DNA of 40,837 nt. Origin: a virus. Both the position numbers and the translations under genes were made by a program. Shown here one piece after another: positions 1 through 9,900 of the stretch; the first letter of the stretch is position 1; each line of letters starts with the position of its first letter. The stretch spans positions 1 through 40,837 of IMG/VR virus record IMGVR_UViG_3300008448_000215, one strand, 5' to 3'. A model generated the notes under the pieces. It was not told the origin of the DNA, did not search any database, and saw only the letters and a list, made by a program, of their open reading frames with translations.

Positions 1-18
1 ATTTCATAAAAAAAATAA

Positions 19-318
19 TTAACTATTCCAGTCAAGTTGATTAAAAAAATTCTTTATTGTTTCAAAGGCTTCCTCATTATCTATGTTTATGAATGCACTT
101 TGTATTTGACCGGTTTTATGATTAACACCACTAAATGTTAAAGACAAATATCTCATAGAAACATTTTTTTCCCTGAATTGAACAAGATCAATCTCTAGTT
201 GACCATCTTGTTCATTACCTATGCATAAATAGGTTGAAGGTTCATCATTGTTTTCTCTATTGTTATTTTCTTCTTGCGGAATAAGATTAGACTTGCTAAT
301 AAAATTGTTATCAGACAT
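19..318 (-). CDS. hypothetical protein, 99 aa
   Basis: I do not recognise this protein. The first ~30 residues are Asn/Glu-rich and look disordered. The rest (about 30-99) alternates short hydrophobic stretches with polar residues and looks like a small alpha/beta domain ending in a helix with FETIKNFFNQL. There is no signal peptide or membrane segment. It lies on the minus strand downstream of the portal and a 74-residue gene, the position where T4-like phages often keep prohead core or assembly genes, but nothing in the sequence proves such a role. The start has an A/T-rich leader (ATAGAAAAA before ATG) and no Shine-Dalgarno. Confidence 0.6.
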   Translation of the reverse strand: MSDNNFISKSNLIPQEENNNRENNDEPSTYLCIGNEQDGQLEIDLVQFREKNVSMRYLSLTFSGVNHKTGQIQSAFINIDNEEAFETIKNFFNQLDWNS

Positions 319-369
319 TTTTTCTATATTTTATAAAATAAAAATATGAAAATAAAATAACAAAGTAAA

Positions 370-594
370 TTAATATTCAGAATCAAATTCTTGACCTTGA
401 TGCATAATCCCAATACTTACTTTGTGAGCTAATTCTTTTAATCTAATTAGTTTTTTTCTTGCCCTTCTTCCAGCTTTTCTGTTTCTAGTAGGTCCAATAA
501 ATTTATATAAATCTTGTTCAGTTTGTTGAATTAAGAATTTTAATTTTTGAAAATTCTCATCAATATTATTATTATCGTTAAATTGTGGTATCAT
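370..594 (-). CDS. small basic hypothetical protein next to portal, 74 aa
   Basis: This is a short protein with an acidic/Asn-rich N-terminus, a predicted helix (about 12-35) and a strongly basic segment (RNRKAGRRARKKLIRLKEL, about 38-56) followed by an amphipathic helix. It starts five bases after the portal stop codon, so it is probably co-transcribed and possibly translationally coupled with it. In T4 the genes after gp20 encode small prohead core proteins (gp67, gp68). The position fits such a role, but I see no specific similarity. The RRARK-type basic helix could equally bind DNA. Confidence 0.6.
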   Translation of the reverse strand: MIPQFNDNNNIDENFQKLKFLIQQTEQDLYKFIGPTRNRKAGRRARKKLIRLKELAHKVSIGIMHQGQEFDSEY

Positions 595-599
595 ATAAT

Positions 600-3500
600 T
601 TATTCAGAATCACTATTCTCATCCTTGATCTTATTCAAATATGAGTCTATGCTTTTCATCATTTTTCTTGTTTGGATATCAAATTTTCTATTTTCAACAA
701 TTAATTTATTTTCAGTTAAAGGGGCACCAGCTTCAGCTTCTGCTCCGCCTGCTGCTGGTTCAGTTCCACCTGCTTCCGGTGCTGCTTCAGCTCCTCCTAA
801 TTCAGGGGTTGCTTCTGGTGTTGCTTCTGCACCACCTCCAAGACCACCTAATACGCTAGAACCTCCAAAACCTCCACTGGACTCTTCTCCCCCTGATGAT
901 TCAGATCCACCTTCAGGTGTTGAACCACCATCACCAGCATCAAAATCTGGTTTTCTAAATTTTTCATCCAAATCTTTGAATATACCAGTATCCATATATT
1001 CATCATTTGCTCTCTCAATCTCAGAAAACATTTTCTTTTCAACTTTCTTTTGTCTAAGAATTTGTTTGATCTCTGACTTTGAAAAACCTAGAATATATTC
1101 CATTGCCCAAGAATAAGAAACAGGAGCAGTGGCATCACTTGAGAATAATTCTTTGAAAACTTCCATTCTTGCTTTCCAAGTTTCGAGTTTTAATAACTCT
1201 AGCTGTGTTGATGGATTTGTCAAAGTCAAAGTAAAATTATCTAAGTCATCTTCAAATCCTAAAAAGTATAAATGTACATTAGCTATTCTTCTTAATTCAA
1301 GAACTATCTGTTCTTGAATTCTGTTTATAGTTCTAGCAAATCTCAAATCAACTTGAGAAAGAGTTGAACCTCCCGGCATAGATTCAGCATAGTTCAAATA
1401 TGTTTTTGGAACTTTGATTGCAGCAAATAATTTGTTTTGTAAATATTCTATATCGGCTATGGCATCTAAATTAGAATTTTGTGTAAAAATGCCTACGGTT
1501 AAAGCAAAATTGTGAAAATTATGATATTGTTCAGGGCCATCAATTGTGATAGTTCCTGTATCTTGTTTATCGGATAAAAATTCCACTGAAACAATTTTAT
1601 GGTTGTAGCAATAAGCACTATTTTTGAATTCTCTCCAATTTTTGTATCCAAAATGTTTTACTAATTTATCTAAATTATTATGTGTGATTCCTTTGCTTTT
1701 TAAAAATTGTTTATTATTTGAATTTAACTCATTAAAAATTTTATAAAATTCATTGTTTGAATCATTTATAATTGGTAAAATATCCTGAGTTTTATTAAAA
1801 CCATTTTTTATCAAATCAGATAAAATAGAGATCATTCTTTCATCATATTTAATCCTTTGTGGACCAATAACACTTTCTACATAATCTTTATTTTCCCATA
1901 ATTTTTTTGAGTTTTGACTGTATCGAATTTTATTTTCTAACTTGTTTTTAGTTATTTTTGCTTTATTAGAAGTTCTTTTAATTATTTCATCTTTTTTTGG
2001 ATTACTTTTAAAAGTAGAAGCTGATTTTTTTCTTGATTTTAAACTGTTATCTATCGCTGTCTTTATTTTTTTATCAAGCTCTTCAGGGCTAAGGTTTTCA
2101 AAATATTTTACAAGTCCCTTTTTTCTTTCTTTTTTCCATGATTCAGTTATTTCATTTCCAAAAAATTTATACATTTCATCAATTTTATCTTGGTGATAAT
2201 AAAAATGATCTTTCGGATTCATAAAACATAAATTTTCGGGTGAATTGTTATATCTATTGAAGTCTTTGTGATGAATTGTGTTTTTTTCACTATCAAAATA
2301 TTCATTTAGATATGAAAATATTTCATGTTCATTTAAATTTTTAAAATAATTAGCTACTAATCTATGTGTATATATCCATTCATTTGAATTATGATCAAAC
2401 ACCATTTCATAAGTGTTTCTTTTTCTTTTTTTACCAGCTCCTTTAATTTTTTGAAATTTTTTATTGAATGACCACATAGATTCACCTATTTGCAAATCCT
2501 TTGCTTGTTTAATTCCATTAAATTTAGTTGGAAATTTGTGATCAGGTGTTGTGGTAATTGTTTCACCATTATCTAATGTTATTTTTACTACATCAGTATT
2601 TTTTCTAGTTAATCCAGCCCAAGTTATTTTTCCGGGAACTATTTCTCCTGTTTCTGGATTAATTGAATATGACCAAAGTTGTTTTCCATTTTCAAATTCA
2701 GAAATTATATCTTTTAGTTCTAGGCTTCTTCCATCTAATAATTCAATTTTTGTATCTAAAGCAAGACATGCTCCGGGTAAAGTTTCAATTTTAGAACTCT
2801 TATCCCCTCTTATTGGCAAGAAATAATCCTCTTCGTAAGTTATTGGATTGTATTTTAAATTTACTTGACCACTATTCGGATCAACAACAGGAGATTTTTT
2901 AACATTCTTTTTTACCTGCTCAATTAATTGATAAACATCATTTGGATCTGTGTTCCCAACTTCAATATAAAATATTCTCCTCTCAGGTGCTCTGGATAAA
3001 CGATAAACCAACATAGCGTCTTCTGCTAACTGTAATTGTTTCCAAAGTTTTCTTGCAGGATCTAACAAACTTCTACCATAAGGCAATCTTGAAGCATCAA
3101 ATAATAAACAAAAGTGAGCAACTTGCCATTCCTCAAAAAACATATTGTTAATATCCCATTTGTATCTTGTCGATTTTGGATTTCCATCATAACCAACTTC
3201 TTTATGAATTTCACCAACTGGTAAAATCATACAATCGTATATTCCTTGATCCTGATCAATTTCTAATTTCAAGAAACAATCTCCGTATTTACATAATTCT
3301 CTTGTCCAAAAACTTAAATTAAATTCAGCATTTAATGTATTATAAAATAATTCTTGTAAAATTTTCTTTATTCTTAAATTATCAGAATATATTGTTATTA
3401 CATGACCCCTTTCACTTCTAGTGCAAACTTCATCTGAGATTATATCTAAAGCAGCAGCGATTTCAGGAGACAAATCCATGGACCTAAAATCGTTATATGC

Positions 3501-3743
3501 TGTAATTCTGTCTGAATCATAAAACAACGTTCTTGAATATAAATCTTGAGCAATTTTAACAGATTGTATGTCAAGATATTGTTGTTGTTTTTGCTGAATA
3601 AAATTAATATCAGAGGATTGTGTCGGAGGAGTACTGGATAATATATCCTTACTTTGTTCCAAAGACTTCATCGGGTCTTTTCGACCTCTTAAAGCCCTCA
3701 TAACACCATAAAATACACTTTTTGGGTCTAATTCGTTTGCCAT
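600..3743 (-). CDS. portal vertex protein (T4 gp20-like) with in-frame intein
   Basis: The portal forms the dodecameric ring at the head vertex through which DNA is packaged and the neck attaches. The N-extein (residues 1-325) carries gp20-type sequence: SPEIAAALDIISDEV, a PARKLWKQLQLAEDAMLVYRL helix, SRAPERRIFYIEVG and ETLPG. The C-extein (757-1047) resumes with SNLDAIADIEYLQNKLF. The product is 1047 residues. Removing residues 326-756, which form an intein, leaves 616 residues, close to T4 gp20 (about 524) plus a long tail. That tail (about residues 930-1010) is a Gly/Ala/Glu/Pro low-complexity segment followed by a charged helix. The gene follows the terminase gene on the same strand. The gp20 assignment is firm. 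Confidence 0.93.
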   Translation of the reverse strand: MANELDPKSVFYGVMRALRGRKDPMKSLEQSKDILSSTPPTQSSDINFIQQKQQQYLDIQSVKIAQDLYSRTLFYDSDRITAYNDFRSMDLSPEIAAALDIISDEVCTRSERGHVITIYSDNLRIKKILQELFYNTLNAEFNLSFWTRELCKYGDCFLKLEIDQDQGIYDCMILPVGEIHKEVGYDGNPKSTRYKWDINNMFFEEWQVAHFCLLFDASRLPYGRSLLDPARKLWKQLQLAEDAMLVYRLSRAPERRIFYIEVGNTDPNDVYQLIEQVKKNVKKSPVVDPNSGQVNLKYNPITYEEDYFLPIRGDKSSKIETLPGACLALDTKIELLDGRSLELKDIISEFENGKQLWSYSINPETGEIVPGKITWAGLTRKNTDVVKITLDNGETITTTPDHKFPTKFNGIKQAKDLQIGESMWSFNKKFQKIKGAGKKRKRNTYEMVFDHNSNEWIYTHRLVANYFKNLNEHEIFSYLNEYFDSEKNTIHHKDFNRYNNSPENLCFMNPKDHFYYHQDKIDEMYKFFGNEITESWKKERKKGLVKYFENLSPEELDKKIKTAIDNSLKSRKKSASTFKSNPKKDEIIKRTSNKAKITKNKLENKIRYSQNSKKLWENKDYVESVIGPQRIKYDERMISILSDLIKNGFNKTQDILPIINDSNNEFYKIFNELNSNNKQFLKSKGITHNNLDKLVKHFGYKNWREFKNSAYCYNHKIVSVEFLSDKQDTGTITIDGPEQYHNFHNFALTVGIFTQNSNLDAIADIEYLQNKLFAAIKVPKTYLNYAESMPGGSTLSQVDLRFARTINRIQEQIVLELRRIANVHLYFLGFEDDLDNFTLTLTNPSTQLELLKLETWKARMEVFKELFSSDATAPVSYSWAMEYILGFSKSEIKQILRQKKVEKKMFSEIERANDEYMDTGIFKDLDEKFRKPDFDAGDGGSTPEGGSESSGGEESSGGFGGSSVLGGLGGGAEATPEATPELGGAEAAPEAGGTEPAAGGAEAEAGAPLTENKLIVENRKFDIQTRKMMKSIDSYLNKIKDENSDSE
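1476..2768 (-). mobile_element. portal intein with HNH homing endonuclease domain
   Basis: The intein spans residues 326-756 (431 aa) of the portal product. It begins with Cys326 (CLALDTKIELLDG, block A). The TTTPDHKFPT segment is the block B Thr-x-x-His. It ends with a block F/G region, HNFALTVGIFTQN, followed by Ser757 as the +1 nucleophile. The central part holds an HNH-type endonuclease: IHHKDFNRYNNSPENL with His491/His492, then DHFYYH, in a Lys/Asn-rich region. Excision joins TLPGA to SNLDAIAD, restoring a conserved portal segment. The penultimate residue is Gln755 instead of the usual His, which may slow Asn cyclisation. Boundaries are inferred from motifs and extein continuity. Confidence 0.9.
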
Positions 3744-3802
3744 AATAATAAATATCTCTTAAATTAATTAAATTGATTAGCAAATCATATAATTATAGAT
3801 TT

Positions 3803-6544
3803 TTATCCAGACATCAACCAGCTCAAATCATTATCATCGTCTGATTTTCTGTTTTGACTCGTCAAAATAATACCCTCTGTTGGTTTGGAATCAAAATCTA
3901 TTTTATCTCCGATTTCAGTTTTTTGGTTCGAAATCGCACCAATCATAGCTTTGTATAAATCTCTACTGGCAAAATGTTTGAAATATTCAGTATCTCTTAC
4001 AAAAAGTAATACTCCCAAAGCAAAAATTAAATCATCATTAAATCCATCAGCATGTTCTGGTTTATTGCCATTATATATAAAAGTATCAAATTCCTCCAGT
4101 AATCTCACTGAATTTATCTTAATCTTTCCTTCTCTCATATAAGAATTTAAACTGCTTATAATTAAAGGTCTTGTTACCTGAGTTGTTTGAATACCGGGAA
4201 TATCATCATTCTCTTTGATTTTAACTTTTGCTACCGGATTTATAATGTCTTTTATTGATTTTGAATGATAAATTCTGTCTTCTGGATATTTAAGACTATT
4301 TTTTATATTCAAAGTTGTTGCTAAACCAAAACTATTACATTCGATTACCAAATAAGCATTATTATAATCACGTCCAACTTTATCAATTAAGCTTCCAAAT
4401 ACATCTGGTGGAATTTTACCTTGATACTCTGCTACTTGTTCACATGTATCAGCGTCAAAAACTTGTAATGTTGAAAAGTCTTTTGAATCGCCTCTTGCAA
4501 CGTCTCCGCCCACAATGTAGTTTTTTCCATATTCTGGTTTTTTCCAAACCCAAAAATTTGTTTTTGTATTGATAAATCTTTCTTCAGACCTTGTATAATC
4601 ATAATAAAATTCTGGTTTTTCGTTTATAATAGATCTTTTGTATTTTTCAATAATAGCACTTTCAATAACCAATTGTCTTGAACCCTCAAATGACAAATCT
4701 AACTCTTGTGCGATTTTTACCCTATCATACTGTAATCGTTCACATTCTTTTTCATACCATGGACTTGTCCAATATTTTTGACCATAATCATTAATTTTTT
4801 CCTCCATTTCTTTACAATAAACAGGATGTTGAGTCCAATGTATTTCAAATGGTATAAAATCATTTTCACTCTTTTTTGTTCCAACCCAAGTTCTATGATA
4901 TAGGTTCCCCGTGCCTTGTGGAGTGCTTATCATGATACATTTACCTTGTGTTGCAGATAAAGCAAGACCAGCAGCCATCCAAATATCTTCTGCATTCTCT
5001 ATAAACGCAGTCTCATCCAATATCAACATTGTTAATGATTCTCCACGACCTGCATTTTTGGAACTTGCAACTGCTTTTACCCATGATATTTTACCTTCTG
5101 GATTTTTCAATGAAAAGAATTTTTCATTGTCTTTTTCAGATTGTGTATCTGGATCAAATAAAAATTTAGGAAGAAATTGAAAATATTGTTTAACGGTACT
5201 TAAAAAACGAATTGCTCCAGCACCATCGTTTGCAACAATTAATATTCTTTGGTCCATTTTGAACAATAACATCCAAACTACAAAGCCTGCTGTGATTACA
5301 GAAAGTCCTGTATTGTGAACTAAAAGACCATCAATAAAGTAGTTTTCATTTTTAGTTACTGAAATGTCATAACAATTAATTTTTCCAACTCTCTCTATTT
5401 TTCTAACTTTTGATTGATCTTTTACATCATGTTTTCTTGAATTTGAAATTGAAACGTGTTCTGAATTTATTTTTTTATAAATTCCTATATCATTAATAAA
5501 TTTTGATATGCTTTTGGAGTGAGTTATTCTTAATTTAAAAAAAGGATTTTTTTGAAGTTTCATATTTTTAACTTCATAAATATTACATTTAATATCAAAT
5601 TTTTTTAATAAAAATTTTACTTGTTCTAAAAATTCCTTGCTTGGGGAAGCTATTCCTATTTCTAATCTTTTATTTGTTTTTTTCTTTAAAATACTTATCC
5701 AACCATCTCCTGCAAACATTCTATTTAATAAAATAGATAATGAATTCTTATTCCAATAAAAAACTTCTTGAGGTAATATTTTATTTTCTGTTTTCTTTCC
5801 AGCTATTTTTTTATTTTCACACCATTCCATGATTGGACTTTTGGTATTAACCCCATGCTTTTGATGAGGTAAATAATCGAATCCTTTTAGTTTTGGTATT
5901 TTTCTTAAACTTAATTCTGGAAAAATATAATTTATTGATTCTTCAAATTCTTTTAGATAATCAATATTGTTGTTTGTAAATTTTACTTGTTTGATTGTAC
6001 TTCCATCCGTTATGAGATAAGCTAACAATTTTATTTCATTTATATCAGCTTCAATTTCCCCAAATTGAAATTTTTGATCTAAAATTTCATCGTCAATTTC
6101 TAAATCTTTTGCTGATACCCATTTGTTTTTATTTTTTATGAAAAAAGGGTGATTTTCACCAACAACAATATTTCTTGAATCTTTTAATTTTATTTTTACA
6201 GATTCTATTTCTCCGCATTCCCAATGATCATAAACCGTATCTAATTCATATTTATTTTTATTTAAATTGAATGAATATACTATATCTCCTTTGTTTATTT
6301 CACTTATTTTTTTTGGCCCATCTGGTGTACTTATAAAAGTATCTTCTGGTAAACATTGTCTTGATTTTAGAATAATATTATTCTGATATTTTATGTAATT
6401 TTTCAATACATTCTCTTGATACTCAAAACAAGATAATTTATCTACTTTGCTTTTTCTAATATCATAAACATATCCATAGTTATTTAGAAAATAAACTGGA
6501 TCTTTTGCACATTTAATATATTCTTGTATCTCTTGAGGTGTCAT
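3803..6544 (-). CDS. terminase large subunit (T4 gp17-like) with in-frame intein
   Basis: This is the packaging motor ATPase and headful nuclease that docks on the portal. Residues 1-63 and 412-913 are exteins, 565 residues after splicing (T4 gp17 has 610). The spliced P-loop reads KSRQ-TGLS, a deviant Walker A with Lys60 at its start, as in lambda gpA. Walker B is MLILDETAF (Asp510, Glu511), and STPQGTGN fits the coupling motif. The RNase H-fold nuclease shows GGDVARGD (Asp681), YLVIEC (Glu735) and FNDDL (Asp837/Asp838). The first 20 residues resemble other gp17 N-termini of this lineage. The gene is followed 59 bases later by the portal. Assignment is firm; the intein is listed separately. 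Confidence 0.94.
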   Translation of the reverse strand: MTPQEIQEYIKCAKDPVYFLNNYGYVYDIRKSKVDKLSCFEYQENVLKNYIKYQNNIILKSRQCLPEDTFISTPDGPKKISEINKGDIVYSFNLNKNKYELDTVYDHWECGEIESVKIKLKDSRNIVVGENHPFFIKNKNKWVSAKDLEIDDEILDQKFQFGEIEADINEIKLLAYLITDGSTIKQVKFTNNNIDYLKEFEESINYIFPELSLRKIPKLKGFDYLPHQKHGVNTKSPIMEWCENKKIAGKKTENKILPQEVFYWNKNSLSILLNRMFAGDGWISILKKKTNKRLEIGIASPSKEFLEQVKFLLKKFDIKCNIYEVKNMKLQKNPFFKLRITHSKSISKFINDIGIYKKINSEHVSISNSRKHDVKDQSKVRKIERVGKINCYDISVTKNENYFIDGLLVHNTGLSVITAGFVVWMLLFKMDQRILIVANDGAGAIRFLSTVKQYFQFLPKFLFDPDTQSEKDNEKFFSLKNPEGKISWVKAVASSKNAGRGESLTMLILDETAFIENAEDIWMAAGLALSATQGKCIMISTPQGTGNLYHRTWVGTKKSENDFIPFEIHWTQHPVYCKEMEEKINDYGQKYWTSPWYEKECERLQYDRVKIAQELDLSFEGSRQLVIESAIIEKYKRSIINEKPEFYYDYTRSEERFINTKTNFWVWKKPEYGKNYIVGGDVARGDSKDFSTLQVFDADTCEQVAEYQGKIPPDVFGSLIDKVGRDYNNAYLVIECNSFGLATTLNIKNSLKYPEDRIYHSKSIKDIINPVAKVKIKENDDIPGIQTTQVTRPLIISSLNSYMREGKIKINSVRLLEEFDTFIYNGNKPEHADGFNDDLIFALGVLLFVRDTEYFKHFASRDLYKAMIGAISNQKTEIGDKIDFDSKPTEGIILTSQNRKSDDDNDLSWLMSG
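5312..6355 (-). mobile_element. terminase intein with LAGLIDADG (DOD) endonuclease
   Basis: The intein spans residues 64-411 (348 aa) of the terminase product. It starts at Cys64 (CLPEDTFISTPDGPKKI, block A), has a block B segment VVGENHPFF, and ends FIDGLLVHN with Thr412 as the +1 residue. Two DOD motifs are visible: LLAYLITDGS (Asp180) and LNRMFAGDGW (Asp280), spaced about 100 residues apart as in two-motif LAGLIDADG enzymes. The insertion point lies inside the deviant Walker A loop, between SRQ and TGLS, so unspliced terminase cannot form its nucleotide site. All splicing residues expected in a class 1 intein are present. Confidence 0.93.
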
Positions 6545-6552
6545 CTAAAATA

Positions 6553-6582
6553 AATAGCTCTATTATTAAAAATAGAGCTATT
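6553..6582 (-). terminator. 12-bp perfect hairpin between small fibre gene and terminase
   Basis: AATAGCTCTATT (6553-6564) and AATAGAGCTATT (6571-6582) pair perfectly with a six-base loop. Read on the minus strand, the stem is followed by TATTTTAG, a modest U-rich tail. The hairpin ends eight bases before the terminase ATG. It could terminate or attenuate the fibre transcript, stabilise an mRNA end, or hinder translation of terminase. The U-tract is weak, so termination is not certain. Confidence 0.6.
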
Positions 6583-6599
6583 ATAGAAAAATTGAATGA

Positions 6600-6917
6600 T
6601 TATAAACCTACATATACTATAGGTTGAGAATTTACAGTTGCACCAGAATTAACATTGTATAATTCTGAAACATACATAACATTTGTTGTTTGATTTCTCA
6701 AATAAAATTGATGATAACCATAAGTGTCAGAAGACCAACTTACCGAAAAAGTAGCAGCACTCTGATTTATTAGATTTATATCAGGTATTATTGTGTTTGA
6801 GATTTGGCCATTCACATAGAAATTCAAATCAAAAGTTGCAGCAGATACCGGATTATTATTGGTATCAAACGATTGAACTATTTCATAAACTGTTTGTCCT
6901 GTTGTTGCGTCTATCAT
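6600..6917 (-). CDS. small Ig-like/beta-sandwich virion protein, 105 aa
   Basis: I do not recognise a family by name. The sequence is rich in beta-forming residues and in Asn/Thr/Ser, with the pattern of an Ig-like or fibre-associated domain: TVYEIVQSFDTNNNPVSAATF, then FNLYVNG-type strands and YGYHQFYLRNQT. It has no signal peptide or transmembrane segment. It starts 20 bases after the stop of the giant fibre gene on the same strand, so it may be a fibre accessory, adaptor or chaperone. That role is inferred from position only. Confidence 0.7.
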   Translation of the reverse strand: MIDATTGQTVYEIVQSFDTNNNPVSAATFDLNFYVNGQISNTIIPDINLINQSAATFSVSWSSDTYGYHQFYLRNQTTNVMYVSELYNVNSGATVNSQPIVYVGL

Positions 6918-6937
6918 TTTAGTATTTATTTATTTTT

Positions 6938-9900
6938 TTAAGCAGGTTCATAGCTAATTGTATAAGAAAATTCTAAAGTATTTCCCAAGGTATTATCTAC
7001 TTGAAATCCCACATAAAGAAATGTTTCACATGCTAATAAATCTACCGGAGCATTTGCACTTACTGAAAAACATGCATGTCCACTTGTTGAATTAAAACCT
7101 ACGGGTGTTGCTTCATTGTCTGCTATTGCTTTTGTTGATCTTGCATCTATAGCAAAGTCGGAACATAATAGGTAAGACAATTGAACTGTCAAATTTCTCG
7201 ATACACCTACAGCTCCTCTTGAATAAGCCATTCCACAAACTTTAATTTTATAAGAGGTCCCAATATCTCTTGGTAAAGGAACACCACAATTGAAATCTGA
7301 ATTATCAGTTAAAGTTGCTGGGGCATTAATTCCTGCTTGTAAATCCCAAGGAACAGCATTCCAGCCTCCATCTATTGAATTACCTACATAATATCTATTT
7401 GCATTAGGGTTGTTTATATAGCCAGAGTTTGCAGCTATTAATCCCTTATCTGTACCACTTGTACCAGAAGTTCCACTTGATCCAGAGCTACCAGAAGAAC
7501 CAGATGTACCACGACTCCCTGAACTACCAGAGGAACCTGATGTACCTGCTGCACCGGAACTACCAGAAGAGCCTGATGTACCGCCACCACCTCCACTTGT
7601 TGAAGAATAAACATATCCATTAGCATCTATGGTAAGGAATTTTGTTCCACCGTTTGGTGTGTTCCTTATTCTAAGATAATCTACATATGTATGATTGTTA
7701 TCATTTCCAGTTGATGATGAAGAAGGATTTGATAATGAAAGACCAGTGCTTCCTAAAATTACTGCGTTTGTTACATTTGAATTTATAATATTTGCAGAAC
7801 CTCCAACTATTGATGAATTAGTTGAACCTGCACTAACAGTATTTCCTGAACCATTTAGAATTGCTGATCTAATTGCATTTGTAATATTTTCTTGACCATT
7901 AACGACCGCTGAATATTGTCCTAGAGTTGTGTTTGAAAGACCATTTCCAATAAAACTTCCTATTCCAGTAGCTTTATTACTTATACCATTTATGGTTGAT
8001 GAATATGTATTTATTGCTGTGTTTCCAGAACCATTTCCTATAAAACTACCAATTCCACTTGCTGTATTATTTTTACCGTTTATTATAGTTGCATAAGTAT
8101 TAAAGCCTGCTGTATTTCCAGACCCTTGAGCTATGAAAGTTTTTATTCCATTAGCTAAATTATATTCTCCATTTATAACTGTAGAATAAAAAGTTGTTGC
8201 TGAGTTTTTGAAACCATTTAAGATAGAGCCCCATTTTCTAACAACTTTATTTTGAACGCCATTAACAATTACATTATAGCCTTGATTTCCTTGATTTGCA
8301 AAAATACCAGCATAATTTTCAACTCCAGTACCTATAAATACATGTTTTGTAATAGCTGTATTTGCAACTCCGTTCACAATGGTTGTATAACCGGTTTTTG
8401 GCATATTGCCGTTACCGCCTCTCGATTCAATATAATTATCCTTACCATTTAGTATTGTACTGAATTTTGTTTTGTTTGTATTTCCAGTACCATTCAAAAT
8501 GGTTGCAAATTCAGGTTGGTAAATTGAGAATGGAAAACTATAACCAGCACCTCTTGTTGGTATTATTCTATTCAAAAATCCTTGGCCTATTAATGCAAAT
8601 ATATTTGTGGTATTCTGCCCACTTATATAATTACTTATACCACCAATTATAGAACTTTGTGTAGTCAATCGATGTGTGGTATTTCCAGAACCATTTATAA
8701 TTGTTGAATAACTAGAGAAAATTTCATTATCTTGTCCATTTCCAATTAAAGATGTTGCACCTGAAATTAAATTGCTTCTACCATTACCAATAAAAGATTG
8801 ACTTCCATAAACTGTATTTCCTGATCCATTGAAAATGCCAGAATAAGTTGAATTGAATGCATTGTTTTTGATAACTCTGTTAATTTTTCCATTTATTACG
8901 GATGAATAATTAGAGTAGACATCATTTGTAAAACCATTTAAAATTGCTGAAGTTGATCCCGATATTAAATTAGATGTACCATTTCCAATAAATGATAAAT
9001 CTCCAAAAACAGTATTTCCTGAACCATTGAAAATGCCAGAATAAGTAGAATTAAATGCGTTATTTTTGATAACTCTGTTAATTTTACCATTTACAATTGC
9101 TGAATAATTTGAGTAAATATCATTTGTTAATCCATTTAGAATTGCTGAAGTTGATCCGGATATTAAATTAGATTTACCGTTTCCAATAATAGAAGTGCTT
9201 CCATAAACTGTATTTGCGGATCCACTAAAAATTGCAGAATAAGTAGAGTCTATTACACCTCTATCTTTACCTACTAAATTAACTCTGCCGTTTATAATTG
9301 TAGTGAATTGAGTTCTTGCTGTGTTTATATATCCATTTAATACTTGAGAGAACTTAGTGTCATACCGTGTACCAGATGGTGTAGGACTAGAAAATCCTAC
9401 CCTGTTTAACCAACCAGCTAAAACTGTATTAAATCCTAAGCTATTTGTTAATCTAGCATGATAAATAGTATTTTGTTTACCACCACCAATTAAATTATAT
9501 CCACCATTATTTAAAGTTATTAAATTATTAATTCCATTTAATATTGTACTGTGTCTATAATCAGCTATTTGATTGTTTCTGCCACCCAATATAGTATGAC
9601 CCAAACTATACACATTTGGAGGTAATCCTGATCTTGTTCCAACGGTGTTTCCAGATCCACCAATAATTGAATTTTCAGATGAAAAACCAGCATTATTTGG
9701 TCTGATGAAATTATCATATCCATTTAAAATTGTTGATACTGATGGGCCTGCACTTATGAAATTTCCACGACCATTACCTATTAAATGATATTTTCTACCA
9801 TAATGTACTGTGTTTCCAGAACCGTTTATTACAGTAGAGAAACGCGAATTAGCTGTATTAAATCTTCCGCTTCCAATTAAACTATAATATTTAGATGCTC

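Noticed and set aside
547-1116. 189-codon plus-strand frame with Pro/Ala/Ser-rich middle
   Set aside because: It is the antisense shadow of the portal low-complexity tail, and the portal frame explains the stretch fully.
5281-5330. Loss of the P-loop lysine in terminase taken as inactivation
   Set aside because: The spliced motif KSRQTGLS has a lysine at the position used by lambda gpA, and Walker B, coupling and nuclease residues are all kept.
7429-7626. Overlapping frames on both strands in the collagen-like region
   Set aside because: They are by-products of the 9-base-like Gly-Ser repeat. Translations are low-complexity and the fibre frame runs through.
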